Origin: Methylacidiphilum kamchatkense Kam1
GTDB lineage: Bacteria > Verrucomicrobiota > Verrucomicrobiia > Methylacidiphilales > Methylacidiphilaceae
DNA: 64,000 nucleotides
Assembly (NCBI RefSeq): GCF_007475525.1
Contig: NZ_CP037899.1
Location: 1,054,001-1,118,000 of the forward strand
Direction: 5' to 3'
Position numbers and translations under genes: made by a program. The first letter of the stretch is position 1. Each line of letters starts with the position of its first letter. Below the pieces are notes generated by a model that was given only the letters and a program-made list of their open reading frames with translations, was not told the DNA's origin and ran no database searches. Below are positions 45,867 to 55,510 of this stretch, in pieces.

Positions 45867-46592
45867 TTACCGAGGAATATAACTTGTCTGATAGTATTTT
45901 TCATTGGATAGGGGAGGAGAATCATCCAGTTCGAAGGTTACCGCTTCTTTAATGACCCGATTAACATGCAGTGGAAATTTCCAATGGGAATCTATCCAAT
46001 CTTTTGCTGTTTTATCAAGAAGAGGATATCCAGAAGAGCGAACGATTTGAGAGTTGACGATTTTTCCTTTCCGCACATCGAGCAGAATAACGACCGTCCC
46101 TTCCATATGCCGAAGACGAGCTTCATATGGATAAGGGGGTGGGGAAAGGAAAGAAGTGGATAAAGAATATTGAATATACTCTTTGTTAGGTTTGTTAGGC
46201 GTATGGAAAGCGCATCTTTTTGTTTGAGATTGAGGAATAGCTCGCGGACTATTCAGGAGGTGTTTCGGTCCTTCCGGATTAGCTGGCAACGGAGAAGGAA
46301 TAGGGGGAAGAGGAGGTTTTGGGGCTTCAGCAATAGGGAGAGAAGAAGAAGAATGCTCTGAACTGGAAACAAGGTCAATAAAAGAAGAAGAATCTGTTTG
46401 AGAAAAATAATTACTTTTTTCTATTTCAGAACTATTCTTGTTTGGAAGAGAAATCAGTGCTAGCAATCCATGAACGCTGGCAGCTAAAAACATACAAAGT
46501 AAATAGGCCAGTTTTTCTTTTGAAAAATAACCAAAAGCTTTAGCAATCATTTCTTTTTCTTTTTTTACTTGTAAAAGCAAAAAGCATGCCAA
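45867..46592 (-). CDS. tonB: TonB energy-transducing protein
   Basis: A 241-residue protein with one N-terminal helix (about 30-48, LAYLLCMFLAASVHGLLAL), a Ser-rich then Pro-rich periplasmic region (PKPPLPPIPSPLPANP), and a C-terminal TonB domain from about 140: PPPYPYEARLRHMEGTVVIL, SQIVRSSGYPLLDKTA, HWKFPLHV. It links the ExbBD motor to outer-membrane receptors; exbB and exbD are not in the window. It may serve the receptor at 32505-34928. Met15 (46550) is an alternative start. Confidence 0.85.
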   Translation of the reverse strand: MACFLLLQVKKEKEMIAKAFGYFSKEKLAYLLCMFLAASVHGLLALISLPNKNSSEIEKSNYFSQTDSSSFIDLVSSSEHSSSSLPIAEAPKPPLPPIPSPLPANPEGPKHLLNSPRAIPQSQTKRCAFHTPNKPNKEYIQYSLSTSFLSPPPYPYEARLRHMEGTVVILLDVRKGKIVNSQIVRSSGYPLLDKTAKDWIDSHWKFPLHVNRVIKEAVTFELDDSPPLSNEKYYQTSYIPR

Positions 46593-46788
46593 TTTATAAC
46601 TCTCTAATTACAAATGACTTAATGATGCCTTTCTGCTCGTTTTTTAATTGCTTACGTCAAGAGCTTGTAAATTGCAGAAAATGGTTTTAGGCTGTTGGAA
46701 TTGAAAAAAAAATTCCGAAAGGAAAAGTTGGGAATATAAACTGCCTGACAGGGAAAGAATATTAGAGAAATGCACTACTGGAGGACAT

Positions 46789-48315
46789 ATGATGGGTGAG
46801 TTACCTGTTTTTTGCGGTAAAGAAAAAGAGCTTAAAGAGGCAATACAAAAACAAGAGAAGATTACTTTAGATACTACTGGAATTGATTTCGAGCAGATAA
46901 AAAGTGCCGCATCCATTGCTCTTCATATGCATCAGCCTTTAATACCAGCTGGCGGTACAGACTTAAGATCTGCTCGGATAATCAGTAACTTACAGTTCAT
47001 GCTGGAACATTTGGGGGAGGGCGATAACCATAATGCGCCTGTTTTTCAGTGGTGCTATCAACGAATGGGAAAGTTTATTCCTGAATTACTCTCGCAAAAT
47101 AAACAGCCCAGGGTGATGCTCGACTATTCGGGTTGCTTGCTTTATGGCTTTGAACAAATGAGAAGTCGAGATATCCTGGATGCACTCAATACTCTTGCTA
47201 ACGATACTGCTTGTCGAAAAGCAACAGAATTTCTCGGAACAGCCTGGGGACACACCGTAGCTCCTTCCACTCCAATTCAGGATTTTCGTTTGCATGTTGA
47301 AGCCTGGCAACAACACTTTGGTAGTCTTTTTGGCTTTGAGGCTTTGTCTCGTGTCAGGGGATTTTCTCCACCAGAGATGGCCCTTCCCAACCATCCTGAT
47401 GTTGCCTATGCTTTTGTGAGAACACTGTTAGATTGTGGATACAAATGGGTTTTAGTTCAAGAGCATACGGTGGAAAGACCGGATGGTCATCCTCTGTCCT
47501 TTAAGCATATTCCTCATCGACTTGTTTGTGTAAACGCCAACGGAGAGGTAGCTTCGATCATTGCTATTATAAAAACTCAGGGATCCGATACAAAGTTAGT
47601 GGGTCAAATGCAACCATGGTATGAGGCTAAGGGTCTTAACCGTATTCAATTTTGTGGTAAAGCTCTCCCTCCACTCGTTACCCAAATCGCTGATGGGGAG
47701 AATGGAGGAGTCATGATGAATGAATTTCCCTCGAAATATTTTGAAGTTATAAGAGAATCTTCTTATAGTCCTACCCCGGTTGTAAACGTTAGCGAATATC
47801 TTGCTTATCTCGAACAGTTAGGACTAAAACAAGAAGACTATCCTCCTATTCAACCGATCCATCAACATTATCTTTTTCAAAAGTTCGAACCAGGGGATGG
47901 CACACGAAAACTTTCCGAAACAATCGTAAAGATAAAAGAAGAAAATCCTCGTTTTTCCATGGAAGGAGGAAGTTGGACGAACAACATTTCTTGGGTGAAG
48001 GGTTACGGAGATCTCCTTGGTCCAATGGAACGGTTAAGTAGCCTTTTTTATGAAAAAGTACTTCAAAAGGGAATTTCTTCAAATGAAGAGAAGTACAGGC
48101 AAGCTTTGTTTTATCTGCTAGTGAGTGAGACAAGTTGTTTTAGATATTGGGGTACAGGACTCTGGACTGAGTATGGAAAAGAAATTTGTAGACGAGGGAT
48201 CGAATTTATAGAAAAAATTTTTAGAAAAAACAGTAGCTTTATAAAGACACTTAGAGGCTATTTTAAAAGATTTTCTTTGCTTTGCCGACCTTGTTTGTAC
48301 CATTCTTCTAGGTAA
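46789..48315 (+). CDS. Glycoside hydrolase family 57 protein
   Basis: A 508-residue cytosolic protein with the GH57 region-1 motif ALHMHQPLIPAGG, followed by FLGTAWGHTVAPSTPIQDF, GFSPPEMALP, KWVLVQEHTVE, MMNEFPSKYFE, and SWTNNISWVKGYGDLLGPME. GH57 enzymes act on alpha-glucans (amylases, branching enzymes, glucanotransferases). The C-terminal basic segment is unusual. GGAGGACAT precedes the ATG. Substrate cannot be told. Confidence 0.82.
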   Translation: MMGELPVFCGKEKELKEAIQKQEKITLDTTGIDFEQIKSAASIALHMHQPLIPAGGTDLRSARIISNLQFMLEHLGEGDNHNAPVFQWCYQRMGKFIPELLSQNKQPRVMLDYSGCLLYGFEQMRSRDILDALNTLANDTACRKATEFLGTAWGHTVAPSTPIQDFRLHVEAWQQHFGSLFGFEALSRVRGFSPPEMALPNHPDVAYAFVRTLLDCGYKWVLVQEHTVERPDGHPLSFKHIPHRLVCVNANGEVASIIAIIKTQGSDTKLVGQMQPWYEAKGLNRIQFCGKALPPLVTQIADGENGGVMMNEFPSKYFEVIRESSYSPTPVVNVSEYLAYLEQLGLKQEDYPPIQPIHQHYLFQKFEPGDGTRKLSETIVKIKEENPRFSMEGGSWTNNISWVKGYGDLLGPMERLSSLFYEKVLQKGISSNEEKYRQALFYLLVSETSCFRYWGTGLWTEYGKEICRRGIEFIEKIFRKNSSFIKTLRGYFKRFSLLCRPCLYHSSR

Positions 48316-48531
48316 ATTTTATCTTCTTTCTAATAGAAAAGTTTTTGTTTAAAAACAGATCACTTTTCTCTTCTTTTCAGTCTTTATAAGGAAAGCAGCC
48401 TTAGATTGAAAAATTAACATTTTCTTATTTTTCTAAGTCCCAACACCAATTTTTCTTCAGAGATAGAATAAATTTCTGGGAATAAAGCCTTCTGCTTTTT
48501 GCTTGTGTCTTTTAGAAGATCCATTTTTGTC

Positions 48532-49958
48532 ATGAAAAAATTGTATCTATTTTTCCATCGTATTACTTGTTGTGTTTGTGTCTTAAGCTTTTGGTCTTTG
48601 GAAGAGTTTTGTTTTGCAGGCAACGAAGATGATGGCGTTATTATTGATAAAACAAAAGAAAAGAATCAAAACTTGCCGAATGTTTCTCCAACTGAGATTT
48701 TCAATAAACTATCCAATAGAAAAGACCCATCTTTAAGTACTCAAAATATACCCACTTCGATAGCTCCGGAAACGGTTGTTTTGGGTAGAGAACCTTCTCT
48801 GCTTCTACCCTGGGAAAATAGCAAAGTAGATTTAGATTCTCGAGAAATATGGTCGGACAAAATAGCAGCTAGTGATGCTCCAGCTGGCCTAATGGGAACC
48901 GCTCATATGCATAGGAAATACCAACCGATGATTGGTTTCTGGTGGATGTATATGAACATGGGGCCAGATTATTATCAGGGGAGCGATGCAATGAATCTCA
49001 ATGGATTAGAAGCCATACGCTTTGCTGGTAAACCCGTGGCTATGGGTGATGTTTCGATGTTTATGGAACAGTACATGCCGATGCTCATGCTTGGATTGAC
49101 GGACAATTTAACTTTTATGGCAATGTTTCCCATATGGAACAAGCAAATGGATATGGTAGGATTGCCCATGGGCGGATTTATGTCAGGAGGAATGCATGGA
49201 GTGGGGGAATGCATACTGGTTCTGGAGGATTCCCTTTACAGCCTATGCCTCTAGGAAGCCGCATGTCTATGAAAGCTGTTGGCCTTGGAGACGTTAATTT
49301 TCAATGGATCTATAAACTGTTAGATTTCCATAGGCATAGGCTTCAAATCAACTTCGGTTTTTCAGCTCCTACAGGATCGATTGATGAAACAATGTCTGAT
49401 ATGGCTGGACACCGTGTTTTCCCTTATGACATGCAGCTTGGTTTAGGTGTCCCAGCTTTCATTGGGGCGGTAACGTATCTTGGACAAAGCGAAGCGAGGG
49501 ATTGGGGATGGGGGGTGCAAGGTTATACGACTGTTCCTCTTGGTCGAAATTCTCAAGGGTATGCATGGGGAAATTCGTTTTTTGGAAATGGCTGGATTGC
49601 TTATAACTTTACCGATTGGATTTCTATTAATGTCAGTGGTGTTGGTTCCTATCAAGGTGGGATTCATGGGGCTAACCCTGTTAACGAACTTTCAATTCGA
49701 ACAGCCCCTTTTATTGCAATGCCTGATATCGTTGCAACTTGGACAGGTGGAGAATGGGCTGGAGCAGCCTTAGGTATGAATATGAGGATGCCAGGTTTCG
49801 CAAGAGAAGGCTTCCAAAAAGTAGCAATCTCTCCAGAAAGTGCCTTGCAAGGAAATTTCCTTACGGCTCAGATTGTCAAACCCGTTTATCAATCTTGGAA
49901 CGGTGTTCAATATGGAATGAACTGGATGGCAACTTTATCATGGCAATGGTGGTATTGA
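48532..49958 (+). CDS. Met/His-rich outer-membrane transporter-like protein, one frameshift
   Basis: A barrel-type protein of about 475 residues once one frameshift is repaired. The first frame from ATG 48532 has a signal peptide (LYLFFHRITCCVCVLSFW) and runs to GGFMSGGMHGVG; the second continues GMHTGSGGFPLQPMPLG and VGLGDVNFQWIYKLL to 49958, ending LSWQWWY with an aromatic terminus. The break is in the G5 run at 49203-49207; one more G gives a continuous reading. The middle is very rich in Met and His (MYMNMGPDYY, EQYMPMLMLG, MPMGGFMSGGMHG). It resembles the putative transporters related to the phenol-degradation MetA family. A role in copper handling is conceivable. Confidence 0.75.
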
Positions 49959-50145
49959 AAATTCTCCTTAGGGCTCAAGCATGATTCTTGCCTACAAGCA
50001 TCGTACTTGTGATTTGAACTAAAGGCAGGCAATATCTACTGTCCGTGGATGGGAGTAATCTATCATGTGCTTCTTCATGTTTGAGCGCTAATTGAAAGAG
50101 AGGTTGAAAGGCCCAACACTATGATAGTGGCGCGACGCGGGAATA
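49959..50145. other. Short intergenic region before the insertion element
   Basis: These 187 bases hold no gene. The last part (about 50130 on) becomes GC-rich as the insertion element begins, so the host/element border lies near 50130-50146. Confidence 0.4.
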
Positions 50146-50167
50146 CCCATCCATTTCAATGGATGGG
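50146..50167. repeat. Left-end hairpin of the IS605-type element
   Basis: A perfect 10-bp palindrome with a two-base loop, located 10 bases beyond the tnpA stop codon. In this family Y1 transposases recognise such subterminal hairpins on single-stranded DNA. Confidence 0.7.
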
Positions 50168-50177
50168 ATGAAAGCGT

Positions 50178-50589
50178 TTACTTGACTTGGCATTCCGATA
50201 TGTATCTGCGCACAACCTCCGCAGAGACGCTTCCGGCAGTACCAACGTAGTCCGCCTGCGTCCAGAGCTGCTCATGTCCGCAAACCTTTTTGAGCTTTAG
50301 AAACCGTTCCCGCAATTTCCTCGACGGGTAGTCTTTCAGCAGACCAACGATGGTCGCTGGAGCCCATCGCGGCGGTGCGGATACCAAACAATGGACATGG
50401 TCGATATCGGTTTCCAAGGCCAGCAGTCTAAATCCGTGTTGCGCACAACACTCCGCGATAAACCGTTTGCAGGCGCTTTCCACCTCGCCGACCAACACTT
50501 TTCGGCGATATTTCGGAATCCAGACGAAAGGATAAGCAATCTGGTAATGCGTCCATCGCGTTTTTCCTGCCTTGCAGGGGCTCGTTCAT
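50178..50589 (-). pseudogene. tnpA: IS200/IS605 Y1 transposase TnpA, one frameshift
   Basis: A Y1 HUH transposase of about 136 residues. The main frame (from 50498 down) has the HUH motif DIDHVHCLVSAPP and the Tyr-bearing helix VSAEVVRRYISEC. Its N-terminus continues upstream in frame as WTHYQIAYPFVWIPKYRRK, which is conserved. The initiating ATG at 50589 (MNEPLQGRK) lies in the next frame; removing one base from the A5 run (plus T5, 50561-50565) joins them. So the gene is nearly intact. Confidence 0.85.
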
Positions 50590-50612
50590 AACACTAGCAT
50601 ACCAGAAGTAGA

Positions 50613-51853
50613 ATGGGTACGCATACTGTTTCTAAAGGGCATTCCCCGACGTTTGCCATCCCTCATTCGGGATGGGCAGATGGAATCTGCTCGCCTCTGG
50701 ATCTTGTGCCGGGACATGCACCTTGCAGCTAGGCTCAAAAACCAGCCATGGCCTAGCAAAAGCCAGTTTCACGAAGCAACCAGAGGAGGTAAATTCTCCC
50801 TGCACTCGCAGCGTATTCAGCAAGTATTTCGAGCAGTTGAGGCTGCTGTGCAGTCAGCCAAGAATAATCGCAAGGCTGGACGCCAGAACATCCGTTACCC
50901 CTACAAGGACAAATGCTTCTACCCGTTGCTGTAGCCAGCCCAAGCCATGCATCTGGAAGAACATCGCATTGAGTTGCCGATGGGACGCGGCCGACCATCC
51001 TTGAGGCTTCCACCCCCGGAGTGGCTGAACACTCCTTGCGCATGTAAAATTGTCTGGAATGGGATTCATAACGAACTGCCTGTTACTGTCAGCGAGGCTG
51101 ATGAGTATTTGACTGCTTCGGTGTCAGACGAAAAACGGGCCACGGCAGATCTAGGGCAAATTCATCAAGCGGCAATTGTATCCAATGATGGCAAGGCGCT
51201 GGTCGTTTCCGGACGCGGGATTCGTTCTCTGAAGCGATTGCACAGCAAACAGCTTGGCGAAATCCAGAAAAAGCGTTTGCGCTGTGCAAAGGGTTCGCGG
51301 CGTTGGCGCAAGCTTGGGCGGAGAGGCGCGAAGCTCACGTTGCGTTGCAAACGCCCTATGCGTGTGATCTCCGTCACAAGGGGACACGTCAAGTCATCGA
51401 CTTCTGCAAAGAGCACGAAATACAGTCGCTTTTCGTAGGCAACCCAGATGGGGTGAGAAAAAACCGAGCTGGTCGTCATCATAACCAGCGCATGAGCCAG
51501 TGGGAGTACGGTGCAAGAAAGACCGCATCGTGTGCTTCATCGGGGAGGAGCGTGGTACGTCCAGCCGATGTCCTGTATGCGGCCATCGCCATAAACCGAA
51601 AGGACGCAACTGGTGATGGAAAGCGTGTGGATTCAAAGGCCACAGGGATATCGTGGGCGCAGTGAATATGCATGCAATTGCCTATGGTCAGGTGGTGTTG
51701 TTTCCAAAACGCATCACGTATCTAAGTCTGGGAACTATCCGGCGTAGTAGTAGCCTAGACACGGGCCGAAGTTGTTTAGCCGAATCGCAAGCGTCAAGCA
51801 CCACGCCGGAAACGGCGCGGGTTCCCTCCGGGAACTGCCTCTATAGCTTGTGA
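50613..51853 (+). pseudogene. tnpB: TnpB (RNA-guided nuclease ancestor of Cas12) pseudogene
   Basis: TnpB fragments in shifting frames. Recognisable parts: SLIRDGQMESARLWILCRDM, KAGRQNIRYPYKDK, a TAG at 50932-50934 where Trp is expected (PLL-stop-PAQAMHLEEH), the RuvC Asp block DLGQIHQAAIVS, SGRGIRSLKRLHSKQLG, then a frameshift near 51350-51375 to DLRHKGTRQVIDF and GNPDGVRKNRAGRHHNQRM, another shift near 51515, the zinc finger CPVCGHRHKPKGRNW with TGA at 51614-51616, and GFKGHRDIVGAVNMHA. A further shift lies near the start. These are too many lesions for sequencing error alone; it is a true relic. Confidence 0.85.
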
Positions 51854-51867
51854 GACGTGGCTAGAAG

Positions 51868-51890
51868 CCCATCCCCTTTAGGGGATTGGG
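51868..51890. repeat. Right-end hairpin of the IS605-type element
   Basis: CCCATCCCC and GGGGATTGGG pair with one bulged base around TTTA. It lies 15 bases past the last tnpB codon. In this family the right end also gives rise to the 3' end of the omega/reRNA guide. Confidence 0.6.
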
Positions 51891-52243
51891 AGTATCACTG
51901 TCAAACCTGAGGGGGAACATCATCGTCATAGTGCATTGGAACTAGCTGATGTATTTTAGCCGTGAGATTCTGGCAACGGATCATATACTTGATGAAAACC
52001 AAGGAATATTATAGTGGAGAAGGATCTGGCTGTAAGCAGGTTATTAAAAATTCAAAGCTGATCTGGTACATGGTCTACATAGGTTTGGCCTAGCTTGAGC
52101 AGGGACTTGCCTATGATAAAATAGTGGTATGGGATGTTAGTCGGTGAAGTCGAACCTTTGCTTTCGAATACCAAAATATAAGAACATTTTTAGCCTGTCT
52201 TTAGACAAATGAAAATAGATGTTCTAAGGTATGTTTTTGATGA
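51891..52243. other. Intergenic region, no supported gene
   Basis: These 353 bases between the insertion element and the methyltransferase gene hold no continuous frame with protein character. Base composition is intermediate, so part may be old mobile-element debris. Confidence 0.4.
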
Positions 52244-53263
52244 TCACTTTTTAGCAGCAACTATCAGCGGAGAATGGTAGCCAATATCATAGTAAGAAAA
52301 TTTTGTAAATCCAACTTCTCTTAGCCATTCTTCATATTCTTCTGCAGAATAAATACCCCCTTCTTTTGTATTTACCAGCATGCGTAGTCCAAAGAGCACA
52401 GCTTCTATTGGTTCAGTGCGCTGACGGTTCGGTAAAAATTCTAAAATGGCAATTCGCCCATCAGTATCTATAATTTTTGCAATTTTTTTAAATAATCTCC
52501 GGCTTTTGTTTTCTCCTTCTGAATGGAGGATATGACCAAAAATTACAAGGTTGAAATTTTTCTGAGGATATTCAATCTCCTCAATGTTTCCAGCTAAAAA
52601 CTCATAGCGATCTTCCATTCCATGTCTTTGAACATAAGCTTGAGTATAAGCAAGGACTTTGGGAAAATCCACTGCTGTAACCTTTGTTTGTTTATTAGCC
52701 AAGGCAATAGCAAGACTCCAAACAGCCGATCCACAGCCTATATCTAACACTTCAAGTGTATGGGAAGAAGTAGCTTCTCCAATAATTGCTTGTGCTGCCT
52801 TTACTGCAGGATTCCGATGCAAAATATGAAGAAACCTAATCAGCTTTGGAAAGAACTCTTCAGCTTTGCTTTGCGTTTCTACTCCTTCTGGAGGGCCTCC
52901 TTTGAGAACCGCCTCGGTCAACATTTTCCAGTCTTCATTAAGAAATGAATCTTGTAAGAAATCACCAATGTAATCTTGGCTCTCCTCAACTAACAACTCT
53001 TTGGAAAGGGAAGAAAGTTGGTAGCTTTCTTTGTCTTTTTCAAGAAGGCCTAATGCCGTAAGCCCATCCAGAAAAAAACTAAGGCCTCTTAAGCTTGCTC
53101 CCGTGATATTGGCTATTTCTCTAAGAGTCATTTTATGATTGTTAAGGATCTTAAAAATGTGCAGTTGAAAAGCGGTTTTTAAAATATGATTTGCTCTTGT
53201 ATCATTAATAAATGTAAAGAGATGTAAAGGATTGAAAGGAAATTCAAAAGAAGTCTTGCTCAT
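52244..53263 (-). CDS. O-methyltransferase-like SAM-dependent methyltransferase
   Basis: A 339-residue enzyme with an N-terminal winged-helix dimerisation domain (about 20-95; KMTLREIANITGASLRGLSF) and a C-terminal SAM fold (about 165-335): motif I VLDIGCGSAVWSLAIA, strand 2 VTAVDFPKVLAYTQAY, and NLVIFGHILHSEGE. This layout is that of small-molecule O-methyltransferases (hydroxyneurosporene/acetylserotonin type). No biosynthetic cluster is next to it; substrate unknown. Confidence 0.85.
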   Translation of the reverse strand: MSKTSFEFPFNPLHLFTFINDTRANHILKTAFQLHIFKILNNHKMTLREIANITGASLRGLSFFLDGLTALGLLEKDKESYQLSSLSKELLVEESQDYIGDFLQDSFLNEDWKMLTEAVLKGGPPEGVETQSKAEEFFPKLIRFLHILHRNPAVKAAQAIIGEATSSHTLEVLDIGCGSAVWSLAIALANKQTKVTAVDFPKVLAYTQAYVQRHGMEDRYEFLAGNIEEIEYPQKNFNLVIFGHILHSEGENKSRRLFKKIAKIIDTDGRIAILEFLPNRQRTEPIEAVLFGLRMLVNTKEGGIYSAEEYEEWLREVGFTKFSYYDIGYHSPLIVAAKK

Positions 53264-53754
53264 ATTATATTGGGTTTACTATTTTTTTAAAATAAAGTAA
53301 ATCTAATAAAGATATCGGTAACTATCACCCCACACACAAATTTGGCTTCTTTCTGCTTTTTTTATCTACTTCAGGCTGTATCTTTTTATTAGTTTTTTTT
53401 ATAACAATATGCTCTTTCTCAGATTGGAAACATGACGCAGGTCGATTTCGAAGCTTGGCTAGTCACGAGGATGTAGAAAAGACTACGATTTGATGGCAAG
53501 ACTCATTCGGTCATGATCTACTAGTGTGGCTGGTAGCTTAGGCATCTGTTGCTGGCTATGTGTAAGAGGACATATCTAGCCAGTGGAGCAATTCTCCATC
53601 GCATTCTCAATGCAGCGATCAATTTATGGAATTTGGTCATGAGTTCTACTGTCTTGAGCCTGTGGTAAGAAAGCTATAGCGGACAAAGGGTAGGGCGAGT
53701 GTGCAATCGGCCACGACGGGCTAGCTAGTCAGCTTTTAGTCTATTTAGACAGTA
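53264..53754. other. Intergenic region, possible decayed DNA
   Basis: About 490 bases without a gene. The first 140 bases are AT-rich promoter-like DNA for the methyltransferase. From about 53430 the composition shifts to higher GC with many in-frame stops (a short MTQVDFEAWLVTRM reading near 53431), as expected of eroded foreign or coding DNA. I cannot name a source. Confidence 0.4.
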
Positions 53755-54408
53755 TTAAGGAGATCCTTTGGAAACGGAAGATTCTTCAAATAGACCAAAA
53801 AGTCTATCTCCAGCATCCCCTAAACCAGGAAGAATAAAACCGTTGGGATTGATTTCACGATCCACACATCCAGTGATAATTTCAACATCGTCAAAGGCCT
53901 GCTGGATTTGTTTAATTCCTTCGGGACTTGCGATGCAACAGACGACTCTGATGGATATGGCCCCACAGTCTTTTAAAAATTTAATCGTTTTGACCATGGT
54001 ATGCCCTGTCGCTATCATAGGATCGAGAATGAAGATATGATGATGGGGCTTTATACTGGGAATTGGCCCATAATAAAGGGTACTTTCTAATGTCTTTTCA
54101 TTTCTTACGGCTCCTAAAAAAAAGACTTGGGCTTCTGGAATAAGCAACTGAAAACTTTTTAGCATGCCAAGACCCGCACGAAGAATTGGAGTTAGGATGA
54201 TTTCTTGACCAAAAATAAATGTCGAAGTCTTTTCAAGAGGAGTCTCGATTTCAGTAGGCTCCAAGGAAAGACTTTTAGTGGCAAAGGAAGCTAATATAGA
54301 AGAGACTTGATCCATGTAAAGTCCAAAAAGGCTTTTGGGTGTGTTCTTATCTCTGAGTCGTGTTAACCGATCAATAAGCAAAGAATGTTCTATTATCTGT
54401 AATGACAT
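53755..54408 (-). CDS. upp: Uracil phosphoribosyltransferase
   Basis: Salvage of uracil to UMP with PRPP. The 217-residue protein has the PRPP loop ILDPMIATGHTMVKTI, ILTPILRAGLGML, and the uracil-binding C-terminus DREINPNGFILPGLGDAGDR. Length and motifs are normal. It is divergent from hemB. Confidence 0.95.
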   Translation of the reverse strand: MSLQIIEHSLLIDRLTRLRDKNTPKSLFGLYMDQVSSILASFATKSLSLEPTEIETPLEKTSTFIFGQEIILTPILRAGLGMLKSFQLLIPEAQVFFLGAVRNEKTLESTLYYGPIPSIKPHHHIFILDPMIATGHTMVKTIKFLKDCGAISIRVVCCIASPEGIKQIQQAFDDVEIITGCVDREINPNGFILPGLGDAGDRLFGLFEESSVSKGSP

Positions 54409-54489
54409 TTGATTTTAAAGCTGTACTTTCAAGTAATAAAAGCAATATTCTTTCCACCTTTACTAGATTCTAAGTAATATTTAAAAGCT

Positions 54490-55500
54490 ATGAAAGAAAA
54501 ACAACTCGATCTATCGAGAAGGCCTAGAAGATATAGGGCAAGCAGACAAATTCGAAGCTTACTTACAGAAACCCAGCTGACAATCAGTGATCTGATTTGC
54601 CCTTTGTTTATTCAGGAAAAAAAAGGCAAGGAAGAGATTGGCTCGATGCCTGGCATTTTCAGGTATTCTTTAGAAAACCTTTTAGAAGTCTGTTCGGAAC
54701 TCCGAGAAAAGGGGATTAATGCTGTGGCCTTATTTCCATGTGTTCCAAAAGAAAAAAAGGATGATAGTGGCTCTCTTGCTCTGGATCCAGAAGGATTAAT
54801 CCCAAAAGCAGTTTCAGCGATCAAAAAAAACATTCCTGAGCTTCTTGTTATCACAGACGTTGCATTAGATCCATACACGACCCATGGCCATGATGGATTA
54901 TGGAATGAACAGCTAGGCGATGTGGATAACGATGCGACTGTCGAAATATTAACAAAGATGGCGGTGATGCTTGGGAAAATGGGAGCTGATTTTGTAGCTC
55001 CTTCAGACATGATGGATGGAAGGGTCGGTCAAATAAGAAAGGCTCTCGATTCCGAAGGATTAACGAAAACAGGCATTCTTGCTTATTCAGCTAAATTTGC
55101 TTCAGCCTTTTATGGACCATTTAGAGAAGCGGTTGGTTCTGCAAGAAAAAGGGGATATTATCTTGATAAAATGACCTACCAACTTAATCCTTCCAATAGG
55201 AGAGAAGCATGTTTAGAAGCACTGCTCGATGAAAAAGAAGGTGCCGATATTCTCATGGTTAAGCCTGCTGGCCCCTATCTTGATATTATATACCAAATTA
55301 GACAAAATACCCTTCTGCCCGTAGCGGCCTATCAGGTATCGGGAGAGTATTCGGCAATTGTGGCTGCGGGCTTAAACGGTTGGCTAGATCCTAAAAAAGC
55401 TGCTATTGAATCGTTAGTAGCTATAAAACGGGCGGGGGCCGATATCATATTAACATATTTCGCTCAATCATTGGCAAAAGATCCTTCATTTAATCTTTAA
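54490..55500 (+). CDS. hemB: Delta-aminolevulinic acid dehydratase (porphobilinogen synthase)
   Basis: Condenses two aminolevulinate molecules to porphobilinogen for haem and sirohaem. The 336-residue TIM barrel has both Schiff-base lysines, in YSAKFASAFYGPFREA and MVKPAGPYLD. The metal region reads DVALDPYTTHGHDG, without the cysteines of zinc-type enzymes, so it is a magnesium-type HemB. It is followed almost directly by glnE. Confidence 0.96.
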   Translation: MKEKQLDLSRRPRRYRASRQIRSLLTETQLTISDLICPLFIQEKKGKEEIGSMPGIFRYSLENLLEVCSELREKGINAVALFPCVPKEKKDDSGSLALDPEGLIPKAVSAIKKNIPELLVITDVALDPYTTHGHDGLWNEQLGDVDNDATVEILTKMAVMLGKMGADFVAPSDMMDGRVGQIRKALDSEGLTKTGILAYSAKFASAFYGPFREAVGSARKRGYYLDKMTYQLNPSNRREACLEALLDEKEGADILMVKPAGPYLDIIYQIRQNTLLPVAAYQVSGEYSAIVAAGLNGWLDPKKAAIESLVAIKRAGADIILTYFAQSLAKDPSFNL

Positions 55501-55510
55501 TTTGGAATGT

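Larger units (their letters stand above)
50146..51890. mobile_element. Decayed IS200/IS605-type element with divergent tnpA and tnpB
   Basis: About 1.75 kb bounded by hairpins: CCCATCCATT-TC-AATGGATGGG at 50146-50167 on the left and CCCATCCCC-TTTA-GGGGATTGGG at 51868-51890 on the right, the subterminal hairpin layout of IS200/IS605 elements. tnpA is on the minus strand and tnpB on the plus strand. The GC content is visibly higher than the AT-rich host DNA on both sides, pointing to an outside source. tnpB carries a nonsense codon and several frameshifts, so the element should not move itself. Confidence 0.85.
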
